DNA of 64,000 bases, taken from NCBI GenBank assembly GCA_019155205.2, contig JAHNZQ020000016.1, positions 314,183-378,182 of the forward strand, written 5' to 3'. Made by a program: the position numbers and the translations under genes. Below the pieces are notes generated by a model. It saw nothing but the letters and a program-made list of their open reading frames with translations. It was not told the origin of the DNA and made no database searches. This document shows, in pieces, positions 31,431 through 41,899 of the stretch (position 1 is its first letter; the number at the start of each line of letters is the position of its first letter). Source of the DNA: Gracilaria vermiculophylla. Taxonomy: Eukaryota; Rhodophyta; Florideophyceae; Gracilariales; Gracilariaceae.

Positions 31431-31800
31431 AATCGCCAAAAGAGACTTAAATTTCACAAAGTTGTTATGATTTTGAAACGGTTTTTGGACTTGAATTTAT
31501 TTTAAATCTTGATTTTGTAGTCGTGCAGTACCAAATTCACAATTTTTGTACTTCGACACCAACGTGTTATGATTTTGATACAGACTGTAGTTATTCAAAA
31601 CTGCCCTCTCTCGCTGTTTCAGGCCCTTTCTACACATGGACAGGACACGGTGCATTTTGTCTGAAATATCCTTGATCCTAGAGATTCCCCATTTCTTAGG
31701 ACAACTGTTGTACTGTCCAAAATACCCAGCATTTTGGGGTCGCTTCAAAGCGACTCCAACACAAAACACAAACTTTGCAACGGCTTTCATCACCATAAAT

Positions 31801-32837
31801 ATGGACTCTAAACGTCGTAGACGCTTTGCCGCAGCAGTTGTCGCTGTATTTGTGACTCAAGAAGACAACTCTGATATTATCACAATTCAAAGCTTGCTGT
31901 CTTTGCACTCTGCTCCTGTTGTGACCCTCTCATCTTGCGATGAACTCCGTGAAACACCCGGAACGGTATGGGTTCGACGCAGAAACCCTCCAACCTGATT
32001 CTTCGTTTTTGCAGTCAAAAGAGTTTCATGGGCTGCGCGTCCTGGAAAATTCTTTTCCGCATCACGTATTCCTTATTTTAAAAATTGTCGTAAGGACTAC
32101 GGGCCATTATAGAGGCAAGCGATTCAAAGTTTTGTAAAGCTTTGCCAGGAGAGATCAAAGCTGCAGCTTTCCTGCTGTACGCAGGCGGATGTATATGCGA
32201 AATGGCTCCGACACATCTCGGGATAGGCGCGAGCACAGTATCTGCAAGCGTGATGAAAATGACGAAGACTATTACTCAAAAGAACAAAGACGCTGTGCGC
32301 TTCCCAACCGAAGAGCAAGATGTTGCTCGTGCAATTAATGGATTTGAAATGCTGGATGGTCTACCCTACTACGTCGGCGCAATTGATGGAACTCATATAA
32401 AAAGGCCATGTTGCCCTGAAGAACAATACTATGAACACCGATGCTCAAAAGGGTATCCGAATGTTGTATTGTTTGCGGTGCTTACCGCTAACAGAAGGTT
32501 TATTTACGTCGATATTGGAAAGCCTAGGGTTCTTGGTGACTCTGCAGTATTCGAGCAATCTACATTAAAGAAGTATATTTATAATGCAACAAGGATTGGG
32601 GACGACACACCAGACTTGGTTATCGCAAACATCGCTGTTCGTCCAAATTTAATTGGAGATTACGCCTTCCAGCTCACGAAACAAATGATGAAGAGCTGTA
32701 CGAGACGTATGAAAAACGCCAACCCCGTATTCCGGAAGTGGGATAGAGTTGCAAGCACGACGAGGAAGCCAGTAGAATGCGCATCTGGAATGCTCAAACA
32801 GCGCTTCTGTGTTTTGAAAGATGGAATTGGACGGTGA
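31801..32837 (+). pseudogene. PIF/Harbinger transposase, N-terminal part frameshifted
   Basis: From 32142 to 32837 a clean 231-residue frame has the DDE_Tnp_4 catalytic domain. First Asp is in YVGAIDGTHIK, second in VLGDSAVF, and the final Glu in KPVECASGMLKQRF. Upstream, 31801-31998 (MDSKRRRRFAAAVVAVF) and 31960-32137 read in two other frames and look like the N-terminal part. The family moves DNA by cut and paste, usually into TWA sites, together with a Myb-like partner, which is present on the opposite strand downstream. Element ends were not found with certainty. Confidence 0.8.
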
Positions 32838-33047
32838 AATGTGGACGAGATCGTCATATTTATATTTGCATGCGTCATTCAACATAACTAGAGCATTGAC
32901 AATGGCGACGACCAGGAGTTTTATTTAACTCCTGAAGAAGACGAAGATCAAGATCTTGTTGTCACTGCGAAGACGACTGCAGTAAAGAGACAAAGGGATG
33001 CATTATTATACTATATAGCAAATAACTGTAGTGCAGAGTAACATGCA

Positions 33048-33740
33048 TCAGAACTTATCCAATAAATGTACCAAAACTGTTATCGTCTTTTCGCGTTCTT
33101 TGTTACTTTTCTGAATCTCTGATAGCAAAGTCTCAGTTGCCTGTTCTTTTGTTTTTATGAATTCGGACAGTGAGGAATCTGAAGAGAGCTTCACGCGCTT
33201 ACGAGTGCTCGATACTGGTAATTCCGGGGCACTAGCCCTGTCATCTTGTGAATACTGCGCTGGTTGATCGTAGCGCTCCTTTCCATTCTCCAACTCGTGC
33301 ATCTATTCGAAATACTCCGGCGTATTGAAAAGATCTTTGTCATCACCATCCCTGCCAGATGGCTTGAGTCTGGCCATGAATGCACGGTATTCCTGCTTTA
33401 TGCCGGTGAACTTTTTTCGGCAACGTTTAGGGGTTCTTTTGATGCCATGGCGGCTTTCAGCGAGCTTCATGGCGTCGGTAAAGACACCCTTTAGGCTTTT
33501 CTTTTGTTGCTTTCGATCGCCATAGCCAGCTTGCTTCATCATGGAAACCAAAAGATTAACTGTGTCATTGTCACAGGTTGGTTTGATTGGCACACTGTTG
33601 GATGGTGCCTGGCTTTGTTGTTTTCCTGGCTGGGATGGTGTGCAACCTGGTGAACTGTTTTTTGTTATGCCAGTAGTCTGTTCACTTGGTGCAATGCGTG
33701 GGGCTTGAGATGCTGCGGCAATAGCTGCAAGCGTGTGGTC
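33048..33740 (-). pseudogene. Harbinger-associated Myb/SANT-like DNA-binding protein, one stop
   Basis: The minus-strand frame is open from about 33740. It runs through a Ser/Pro/Gln-rich start, a Myb_DNA-bind_3-like domain (MKQAGYGDRKQQKKSLKGVF, RTPKRCRKKFTGIKQEYRAF) and, after one in-frame TAG at 33303-33305, a Glu/Lys-rich C-terminal helix (SEFIKTKEQATETLLSEIQK). PIF/Harbinger elements commonly encode such a protein, which binds element ends and brings the transposase into the nucleus. No ATG is clear upstream, so the start is unresolved. The orientation is convergent with the transposase. Confidence 0.7.
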
Positions 33741-34019
33741 TTATACTGAGGTGTTTTACATGGCTGCAGCAGAGCTCAGAAGAGGTTTGGGTAGGAAGAA
33801 CAACTTTTGGTACTGCGAGATGAACGAACGAAAGAACAGTTTTGCCTGGATCTATGTTGGCGGGAAATGGGTATTTGACCAAAAAATGTCTTGTGGACAC
33901 ATTGGCGACAAATCGTGTCCATCGGGCAACTTGTCCTTGTCCATATGTAGAAATGGCCTCAGAAGAGGGCTGACGCTCAATCCAAGACATTCAGTGCTGA
34001 CGTTGTGCCGACGCTGAGC

Positions 34020-34720
34020 TTCACCCCATTAATTGTGGGTTCTGACGGCCTCTGACTGTCGTTGGAGTGACAATATAAGTGCCAGACGTCCAAAATACTG
34101 AACACTGCATCCAGGACCCATTAGGTATAGAAAAAGAGAGAAATTCAGCTTTAAGGAAATTATACGTTCCTTAAAACACTTTTAGCATCTACAGAACAGA
34201 AGTACTGCTGGAACATTTTACAATCTACAGTTTATTTCAAATTCATATCAAATACTGTTTTAAAAACAGATTACGTGCTGTTATAGGTCAAAGAAACTAT
34301 CCAAAGTCTATATATCGCCTACTAAAATGGGCTTGAGAAAAATGGAAGTCCAAAAACCGTTTGAAAGAAATATGTTCATCAAAAGCAAAGTTTTTCTGCG
34401 AGACGCTCTTTAGTTTATTTTGCATATTTTTTGCAGTTTAAAGCTTATAAAATGTTTTGACATCGAATTGATGTAATGTTTTAATGTTGAAACTGTTTAA
34501 ATTTCCAGCGATTTATAAAATAGTCTTTGAGTTCACAAACCGTCTGTAATTGCATTTTATGTGCATAAAGAATTCTGGCCATTAATTTCCAAACCTCTGC
34601 GGTATCGTTTAACACTTGTGAACGCATTAGTCACTTTAAAACAGATTAACGTTCGTCGGACTTCTGTAGCCTTTTCTTTTTAGATCGCAGCGTGTAATTT
34701 GTTGCGATACCCCAAAGCGA
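34020..34720. other. AT-rich stretch, nothing recognised
   Basis: About 700 bases of low-complexity AT-rich sequence with no open frame of note, between the Harbinger remains and the GC-rich block. Confidence 0.5.
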
Positions 34721-35709
34721 TAATTACCCCGAAGCGTGTTTGAACCTCCCTCTGGCGAGGTACCTCAGAGGTAGAGCCTTCCTCGGGAGAGGCACGCGAA
34801 CCGAGCGTAACTCCGGGGCCCAGCCGTCGCAACGAGTGCAAAAGGAAGACGAATGGAGAAACCGGGGATCCAGAACGTCCTGTGCTTCAGGGAGTTTCTC
34901 TAAGTACAGTGGTATTTTCCTGTAATATGTCGAAACATCTCGGCGCGGCAGGGTAATATATTAGGCCGCGCGACTTTCAGGCAAGCCGCGTTGAGTGGGT
35001 GGCGGACGTAGTTCAAAAGGGGTAAACAGGAGATCCTGTGGGGATAACCTCAAACGAGGGCGAGCCTAAATGAAGGGGAGACTAGTCCAGACAATGGTTC
35101 TCGGCACCACTGGCGGTTGGCTTCCGCATTCCACTGCTTACTTCTTCAAGTTGGAGAGAGATACCCGCGGGGGTAGCAATTTCAGATCGAAGATCCCACT
35201 CGGTGCGGTTTGCTGGGCGCGACGTCCGAAGTGCCGTCGCGCTACGTTTTGCAGCTCTAGGGCCGAACGGCGGAAATAAAAAAATAAAGAAAATGGCAAC
35301 AAAATACTAAAATAGCTGTGCAAGGCAAGCGCGAACCGGCTCTCATACTGTAGCCATCCGGCGGCGCGCGGCTGCCACACACGTGCCACGTCGCGCTACA
35401 CGCGCCGTGTCGGTTACTCCGGAAACCACTGCGTAAACGGACGTGAATCACCCTTGGGGCATTAACCTTTCTCATAAGTGCGGCCTAACCGGAATTCGGT
35501 GAACGGGCAAAGTGCCGAGAAATACCCTCCCTGGAGGGCGTTGCACATCATATCCCCCCCCTGGAGACGGAGGGCGCACCTCGACGAAAAACACTTGTGG
35601 CAGGAAGTAGTGGTAAGAGCACGCCAGACTCGCCGGCTTCCGTAACTCCGCCAAGGCGGCCGACACGCGCTCACTGCGAATCCTCTCCGACAAGTTCGCC
35701 TACCGTTAC
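34721..35709. other. GC-rich block of unknown nature with a tRNA-like A-box segment
   Basis: The composition changes sharply to GC-rich and there is no convincing protein. At 34760-34778 the sequence TACCTCAGAGGTAGAGC is close to the A box of tRNA genes. It is followed by a possible anticodon arm with loop CTCGGGA, but the acceptor stem does not close and the B box is poor. Further on are GCGCGG/CCGCGC hairpin arms near 34950 and alternating pyrimidine and purine blocks. It could be a relic of a structured RNA, a SINE-like element or foreign DNA; I cannot decide. Confidence 0.3.
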
Positions 35710-36262
35710 TGTAGTACTATCGGTTCTCCTTTCGGGATGGTAGTGCACAACGTCCGTTAGGAGTTTCTATTGACTCCAAAGGTGCAAGTTCCTAAAGCTG
35801 GTCTACGTTAATCGCTATCACGAAACGGGGGAATTCTGAAAGGGGATACGCAAACACCAAGCGGAGAGGGAGGTTCACTGGGGGGTCAATGCTCGTATAG
35901 GCGCTACTACGAGGCGACCGGAGGATTGGCGGCTTAGAAACATAACAATGTTCGACGAGAATCTCCAACTTAAAAAATAGACGTAGACTCAAGGGTGCTT
36001 GGTTTACTTCCCCAGAAGTGGTACTCGACCGACAGGTTATGTATCCCGCTAGGAGCCCGCCACGACTGGTCTCATTACTATAGTAATGAGCTGCACCTAT
36101 TAATTAAAATAATTCTAAATTATACCGTTACTCAAGGGTACTGTAGCGCACGTGGGCCAAACTATGTACCACATGGCTCAGTTAATAAAATATGAGCCCT
36201 TTTTATGAACATCCTGTCGTAAATCCACACCACAATATCACCTTAGGATCCACTTTACTACA
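35710..36262 (-). repeat. 3' LTR of large Gyp-A copy
   Basis: The 553-bp block starts TGTAGTACTATCGG and ends TTACTACA, aligned with 1160-1711 and 5367-5919 but more diverged. The left flanking five bases are GTTAC. The matching duplication at the other end is not available. Confidence 0.88.
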
Positions 36263-36983
36263 TACCCCCTTTCATGACTTTCACCACACCCCCGAGGTGC
36301 ATCTTTCAATAGCTCGGTATTTAAATGGCTCCTATCGGTGTTGATATCAGAACAGTCTCCTGCGATGTGACAAATGCTCTCCATCAGACATTCTTCCGTA
36401 CTTCCCCATTCCCGCGCGGCGTACTAACCGCGGGTTCGCGTTTCTCCTTTCAGGCGTTTTGGGTTCCCTAGTTCTTCTTGACCCAGCCTCATCTGCTCCT
36501 ACTTGGCGTACCCCGCTGGTGCCACAGTTCCAGTCGGCGGTGCGATCTTCCGCGCAACCAGAGTGTGTTCCGTACGGCGTGAGCATTTTACATTTGCGGC
36601 CGGGGCGTGGGTCGGTCTGGCCTGTTCGCCGATTCCTTCACGGCGCTCACCGCTCCGATTCCTTCGAGGATTCCTTTCAAAGAACAACCAATTCATCGCA
36701 TCCGCTAGTTTATCCCCCGTGGAGGTGTCTTATTTCACAATCTTCTCTCTTGCGCCACCGCCGTTCTCCATTAAATATTAACTCGTTCCTTGCCATAGTG
36801 CTCTAAAACTTCCCCACAGCTTCCTGTCCACCTTCTCTGCGCATTCCATGATGGCTTCTTGACGCAGCCCCTTCCCTGGTCGGTCATATATCCGCGGGCC
36901 GCTCTCCTACTGGCCTCCTGTTCATCTCCTCAGGTGCTACGACACATCAGGTCGTCGTTCTGCCAACTACGTACACCTTCGGA

Positions 36984-38955
36984 ATGAATTTCCAAGTTCA
37001 GGCTCCTACGTCTCCCTCCGATCCTGAGATATATGACACCCATACTTGTGTGCCATTCCGCCCAGGGGAACAATTCGACCATCGTGCCACGAGGGTCTTC
37101 GTGCCTTTCCACGACAGACGCGCCAGACTCCCGTGCCCCGTGGAGGACTACATCCACTATTTTGGACCGTACCTTCAGGCGATGAGATTACGTGCCATAC
37201 CAGAGGTTGCTTGGAACGACCAGAAGCGGATCTGGGTGGACGCCTTTCGCGCTCACTGGCTTCACACTACGGTGCTCGGTGACAACGCTCCGACCTCGGT
37301 GAGGAACTACCGCACTCCTTTCCTCAGGTGTGCCGAAGAGCGTGAGATCCAGACTCGACTCCAACTACTCCTCCACAGGGACAGTGCACACCAGCGAGCG
37401 GGGCTGCCCAGTAGCGTCGCCGAGGGACGCTCTGCCCTTGTGGTGCTTCCCTTTGACCCCCCATCCGATTGCCTCTACTGGCTGCACGGTAACCGATGGG
37501 GGACGCACCTTGCGGATGAGACCTGAGTGCGGAACGCCTTTTGATACTTTTACGATTTGCACAACACGGAGTTCCATTATATACCTTCCGGGCAACGTCC
37601 GAAGTACTACCTCAAGGTGAACGACTCTTGGAGGGAGCATCGGGTATCCCTGCACCTCTGTGTGGCAACGCCCATTACGTTTGCGTATCACCCTTTGGAG
37701 GTTCTGGATTCATATGACTTCTTAGGGCGGTTCATCATGTTAATCGCCTTGACGGAATTTGGAGGCGGTACCCTAATGGTTTATCTCCAGGCAGCGTACG
37801 AAGGCGTTACTTCTTATACTCGGTGCCACGACGGTCCCCTCTACTGGGAGTCTTCGTATCAGCCTACCGCTGAACGGTTGCTCTCCTTGTCGGCCTCTAA
37901 TATCCGGGTCTTGCGCTCTTTCGTAATTCAGAATCTGGTCAACGGGACCACGTGGAGCGAATCCGAGGCGTAAGCGCTGCTGGATCACAATCTGCAAGTG
38001 ATGTGGAACGGTATGCCGAGCTTTTTTTGGTATGATTATGGCGAAGGTCAGTTTCACCCAATTGTGAGGAGCCCCGATGGAGGCGATGACGGGCGAGCTT
38101 ACCCGGCCTTTCCCCGTCATGTCCCTTATCGGGTTTTGCGGGTTTCACTGCTCCGTGTCCCCGACTAAGATCCAATGGTGGAGAGTCGGGCGACTTACAC
38201 GCCGATTCCATTACCGGCTCCGTCGTAGGACGTGGCTGCGCTTACTGAGGTCGGCACGCAGCCTCTCGCCTCGATGTCGGGTCCTCTCGCAGGGGTTGCC
38301 GACATATCTCCTACGGAAGAGGAAGAGATTACTCCTGTCTCGGCGGCTCTGGCCCGGGTGGTGCAACCCGAACTGCGGAGCGTCCCGGTGCGAGTTGTTC
38401 AGCCTCGTCTGAGGAGCGTTCCGGTTTCCGTACCGCCGTCAACTCCGCTGTCGCCTACTCCATCCTTGGCTTTGCCGACCTCCACGGCGGTGCCTGAAGA
38501 TTCCCCTCGGGAGACCCCTGTTGCAGCCGGTCCGTCCTCTGCGCCTCCTTCTGTGGTGTATGTTGTGCCGTCGACGGAGGTTGCCCATTCTGGCGCAGCC
38601 TCGGTCGGGTTATCCTCCAGGACTCGGGGTAGCGCCTACCAGGAGTTGGTACAGGCGTTTCTGGTGATGGGTTGTCCTGCTCTGACATCTCTTGTAGAGG
38701 CTTTGTGCGAAGCTTGTAATTGGGTCCTAGAGCTCCATAAGGCCTGGGCGGACTGATCCTCGGTGGTTGCCATCAAGGAGAGCCTGGCGTAGTTCCCTGA
38801 GAGCCAAGCGCTAGCAGCGAAATCGCGCCTGGAAGCGGAGAATTTGACGCGGTTCGGTGACCTGTGGGCGTGGGAAATCCCGGCGATGGGCGTTACTCTA
38901 TGATAGCTGCGCAATACAAGATTCTTGAGTTGGAGCGGAAGCTTCTCGAACGGTA
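36984..38955 (+). pseudogene. Antisense ORF of Gyp-A, unknown protein of about 650 residues
   Basis: A single reading frame on the strand opposite to gag-pol runs from ATG 36984 to about 38900. It is interrupted only by isolated stops (near 37524, 37542, 37971, 38166, 38226, 38754, 38796 and 38905), then continues one frame over to about 38955. The text is protein-like: an aromatic-rich first part (VEDYIHYFGPYLQAMRLRAI, VAWNDQKRIWVDAFRAHWLH), a middle with LGRFIMLIALTEFGGGTLMV, a Pro/Val/Ser-rich linker (38400-38560) and a short helical end (YKILELERKLLER). I do not recognise a domain. It lies between pol and the 3' LTR, where some plant Gypsy elements are known to carry antisense genes. Alternatives are a captured host gene or a nested unrelated element. 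Confidence 0.6.
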
Positions 38956-39172
38956 ATTGCAATGAGAATGGCCCATGCCCACGCGATGAGCGACACAAAG
39001 TGCTGCCACGGAATCCGGTACACTGCGTGAACCGGCATCCAAGAAGCGACAAAGAGAACTCTAGGTGGGTTATAGATTGCGAAGACGAAAACAACTCCGG
39101 TTGGTCGTCCCCTCTCCCTTTCGTAAACGGAAACGCCTATGCGGAGATGCATTTTCGCTCGATATTATCGTA

Positions 39173-41640
39173 TTATCTTCTGCTGAAGTTCTCCGAAATG
39201 CGTCCCGGAGATTCTTCCGTGTGTGCCTTTGAAGTGTACCCGTACCAACGGACGCAGTACGGTATCCTTGCAGTGGTTTGTCGGTGAGAGACGGTAGGGT
39301 CTACTGCGTAGAGGATATCACCTTGAAGGGCCATGATGGCGTCTGGAGCTTCCCGTAATGGTTCAACGAAAGTTGTGATGAGAATTTCAGTATCCAGTGG
39401 TGTCGTCGTCCTTGAGGTGGTCGGATGAGGAATTTCCGCGCGTTGTTCTTGAGGTGGGACGGCGGGCATTCCTAAAAGGCTGGGCGTCAGAACTTTCGTC
39501 ACCCGATCACGGGAGATGACGTCTCGGAGCCCAAGTATTTTAGTGGCGACAGTGTCCCGTTGGATATCCAGGGCTTTTTCAGGCCCTGAGGTGTTTGGCA
39601 CAAACTTGCGTTTGACGTCCGGTGGTTCATCAGATGTCTCCCCAGGTTTGTCGAGGAAAACCTCGTCGTCTTCTTTCAGGTGAGGGCCTTCGTTCACCTT
39701 GCGGTCTAAATCCTATTTATATAACCTATGTGAGGCGTGGAGTCTCTCTTTTGCGAGGGAGAGTGCGTCTTCATACCGCCTTAAGATGGAGCGTTACACT
39801 TGAGCCGTTGTTGGTACCGGTGGCCCATACGCCGGGTGCACCGTGCCGCGTGCCGCAATGGCGGCAATCGGTGGGATGCGCGAAAGCACCAGAATGAAAG
39901 GAGCAGTTTCCGTGGAGCGGTGCACCTGCAGGTTGTATGCATACGTGAGCTGGCCTACATATGCGTCCCAATTCTTCTGGTGGTCCGCGACGTCGTGCTT
40001 TAACCTTGAGACGAGGGTTTTGTTAAACCTTTCCTTCTTTCCGTTGGTCTGGGGGTGATAAGCAGTAAGAAACAACTGTTTCATCCCTAGCATTCTGGAG
40101 ATGTCGCTGAATAGTTTTACCGCAAACTGTGTTTCGTTGTCCGTCAGGAGATACAACGGGATCCCATATGGGCAAACCCAATTCTCCAGAAAGGTGTCAA
40201 TAGTTACTGCCCGGGTAGTGCTCCGGAGGGGAATGGCGCACGTGATCTTCAAGAATCGATCTGTGCTCACGAGGATAAATCGGTACCCGTTCTCCTATTT
40301 CGGGGAAGTCCCCAACATATCCATGGCGACAAACTCCAAAAGTCCTTAACGTGGGAACAGAGTGAGTGGCGTGCGGCGTCTGCCAATATTCCCCCTAGCG
40401 GCGGCGCTCGAATGGCAATCCGCCACCGTTTGGAAGGCGTCATTAGCCATGTTCGGCCAACAGAACTCCTTCCTCATGGTTAAGTACATGTGCGATCTAA
40501 CGGGGTACCTGGCGAGGCTAGGACGGTGCGAGAAACACAGCTCCCTCGCCCCAAACCTCGTCGGTACCGCCTTTTAGAGAGCTCCATCCAGGGGAGCGTG
40601 GCGTACGAGTACGTCATCTCGGTCGACATCAAATGAATAGTTTAGACTCCGAACTGTCGCGAGGCCCTCCTTGCATATCTCATCTGTACTCTTCTATTTC
40701 AAAAACTCCGCTATGGTGATGGTGAGAACTTCTTTCTCCTCCTCAACAAGAGCCATCACCTCAGGAAGCCCACTGAATCTACCTCCAGGTTCACAGCATT
40801 ACAAGCATTCTCCATCTTATTCTTCTTTTCTGTTGGCGTTCTCGGTGACTAGACACGAAACTGTGTCCTCCAGAGGTGTTTTGTCTTCTCCATCGGTGGA
40901 GATTTGCGACAGCGCGTCCACTGCCTGTTGTTTTATGCCAGGACGACGGACGATGTCAAATTCGAACGCCAGTGGCGTACGCTTCACCTTTCCAGGCGAC
41001 TGGAAGTATCAGTCAAAGACAGTATGCACTTCAGTGGGGCATTATCCGTCCTCAAGGTGAAACACATGCCTTCCTGGTATCGGCGTAAAAACAACACGGC
41101 CCATATGGTGGCGAGACATTCGAGCTCCGATGTTGAAGAATTTCGTTCAGTATGTGAAAGGCTGCGACTCCAGTATCCTATAGGATGAAGTCCACGTTCA
41201 GGTTGTTCCTGTAGGAGGACACATCTCATCTGTAATATACAGGCGTCTGTGTCCAACATCATTCGGCCGTGCCGCTTCGGAAATACGAAGATCGAATGCT
41301 CTATTAGTCTCCTTTTCAAGGTGTTGAAGGCTTCAAACTTTTTGTCTGTCAAGATAGCCAAATACGTATGCTTGTCTTCCTCCAATGGTCAATTGAACGG
41401 CGCCGCAATATAGGAGACATTCCTGACTAACCTCCTCACGGCGGAGCGTGCAAACAGATTTCTTAAAGGCGTCTAATGGGTCCAAAGGGATTGGGGAGCA
41501 CGCCAATTTTGCGTCGACCATGCACATGGCTTCTCCCCGTTTCCTAAAAGCGACCTCCGTAGGGCCGAGGCTCGATAGAGATGAGCCACACGGAGCCACT
41601 ACGCGTGACCCTGAGGGGGTTCCTGGTTGGAGGGGATCTG
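39173..41640 (-). pseudogene. Gyp-A pol remainder: RNase H, integrase, chromodomain-like tail
   Basis: RNase H is readable near 40900-41385 (MMLDTDACILQMRCVLLQEQ, RTDNAPLKC). The integrase runs from about 40580 to 39800 with a zinc-binding start (HRPSLARYPVRSHMYLTMRK, last Cys replaced), first Asp in VAMDMLG, second in LLTDNETQF and Glu in GKKERFNKTL. The tail at 39173-39697 ends in a chromodomain-like YCVRWYGYTSKAHTEES. Several stops and frame changes separate the parts. No RT motif (FxxLDL or YxDD) is found between gag and RNase H, so the copy cannot copy itself. Confidence 0.8.
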
Positions 41641-41899
41641 AATTTCGGTTGGGGATGTCTGCTGCGGTTGCGCATAGGGATGCGCCGCGTTCCCCGGAGA
41701 GGCACCCAATTTGGATATCGGTCCCTGCCCTAATGGCTCAAGTGCAAAAAGGATAGGCTACAATCCAACTGGATCGCGGTAACCGTTATTTCTTGAAGAG
41801 GGCGTATATCGTGATACGCGGTTCGATAACTTCCGCTCTCCGTTGGTGGGTCCTCCAGGTCCTGGAAGTTCTTTTCCTGTTCCTGCAAGATGGCGGCCC

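Larger units (their letters stand above)
24256..31587 (+). mobile_element. Tc1/mariner element A, split by later insertions
   Basis: The left end CAGTGCATTTCAAAATCATA (from 24256, after TA) and the right end, read from 31587 as CAGTCTGTATCAAAATCATA on the other strand (before TA at 31588-31589), agree at about 20 of 25 positions. Its transposase remains lie at 30430-31430. The 6 kb between left end and transposase is filled by Tc1 element B (from 24302), a partial Gyp-A LTR and the Copia element Cop-2. The simplest reading is one Tc1 copy broken open by nested insertions. The pairing of ends is inference, since Tc1 families here share related termini. Confidence 0.55.

Noticed and set aside
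31636..34106. Weak inverted match CAGCATTTTGG (31727) and CCAAAATACTG (34090) as Harbinger ends
   Set aside because: Only 10 of 11 bases, no TWA target duplication, and the left sequence is itself partly palindromic.
34760..34850. Possible functional tRNA-Pro (anticodon CGG)
   Set aside because: The A box fits, but the acceptor stem does not pair and the T arm/B box is poor; left as an unexplained block.
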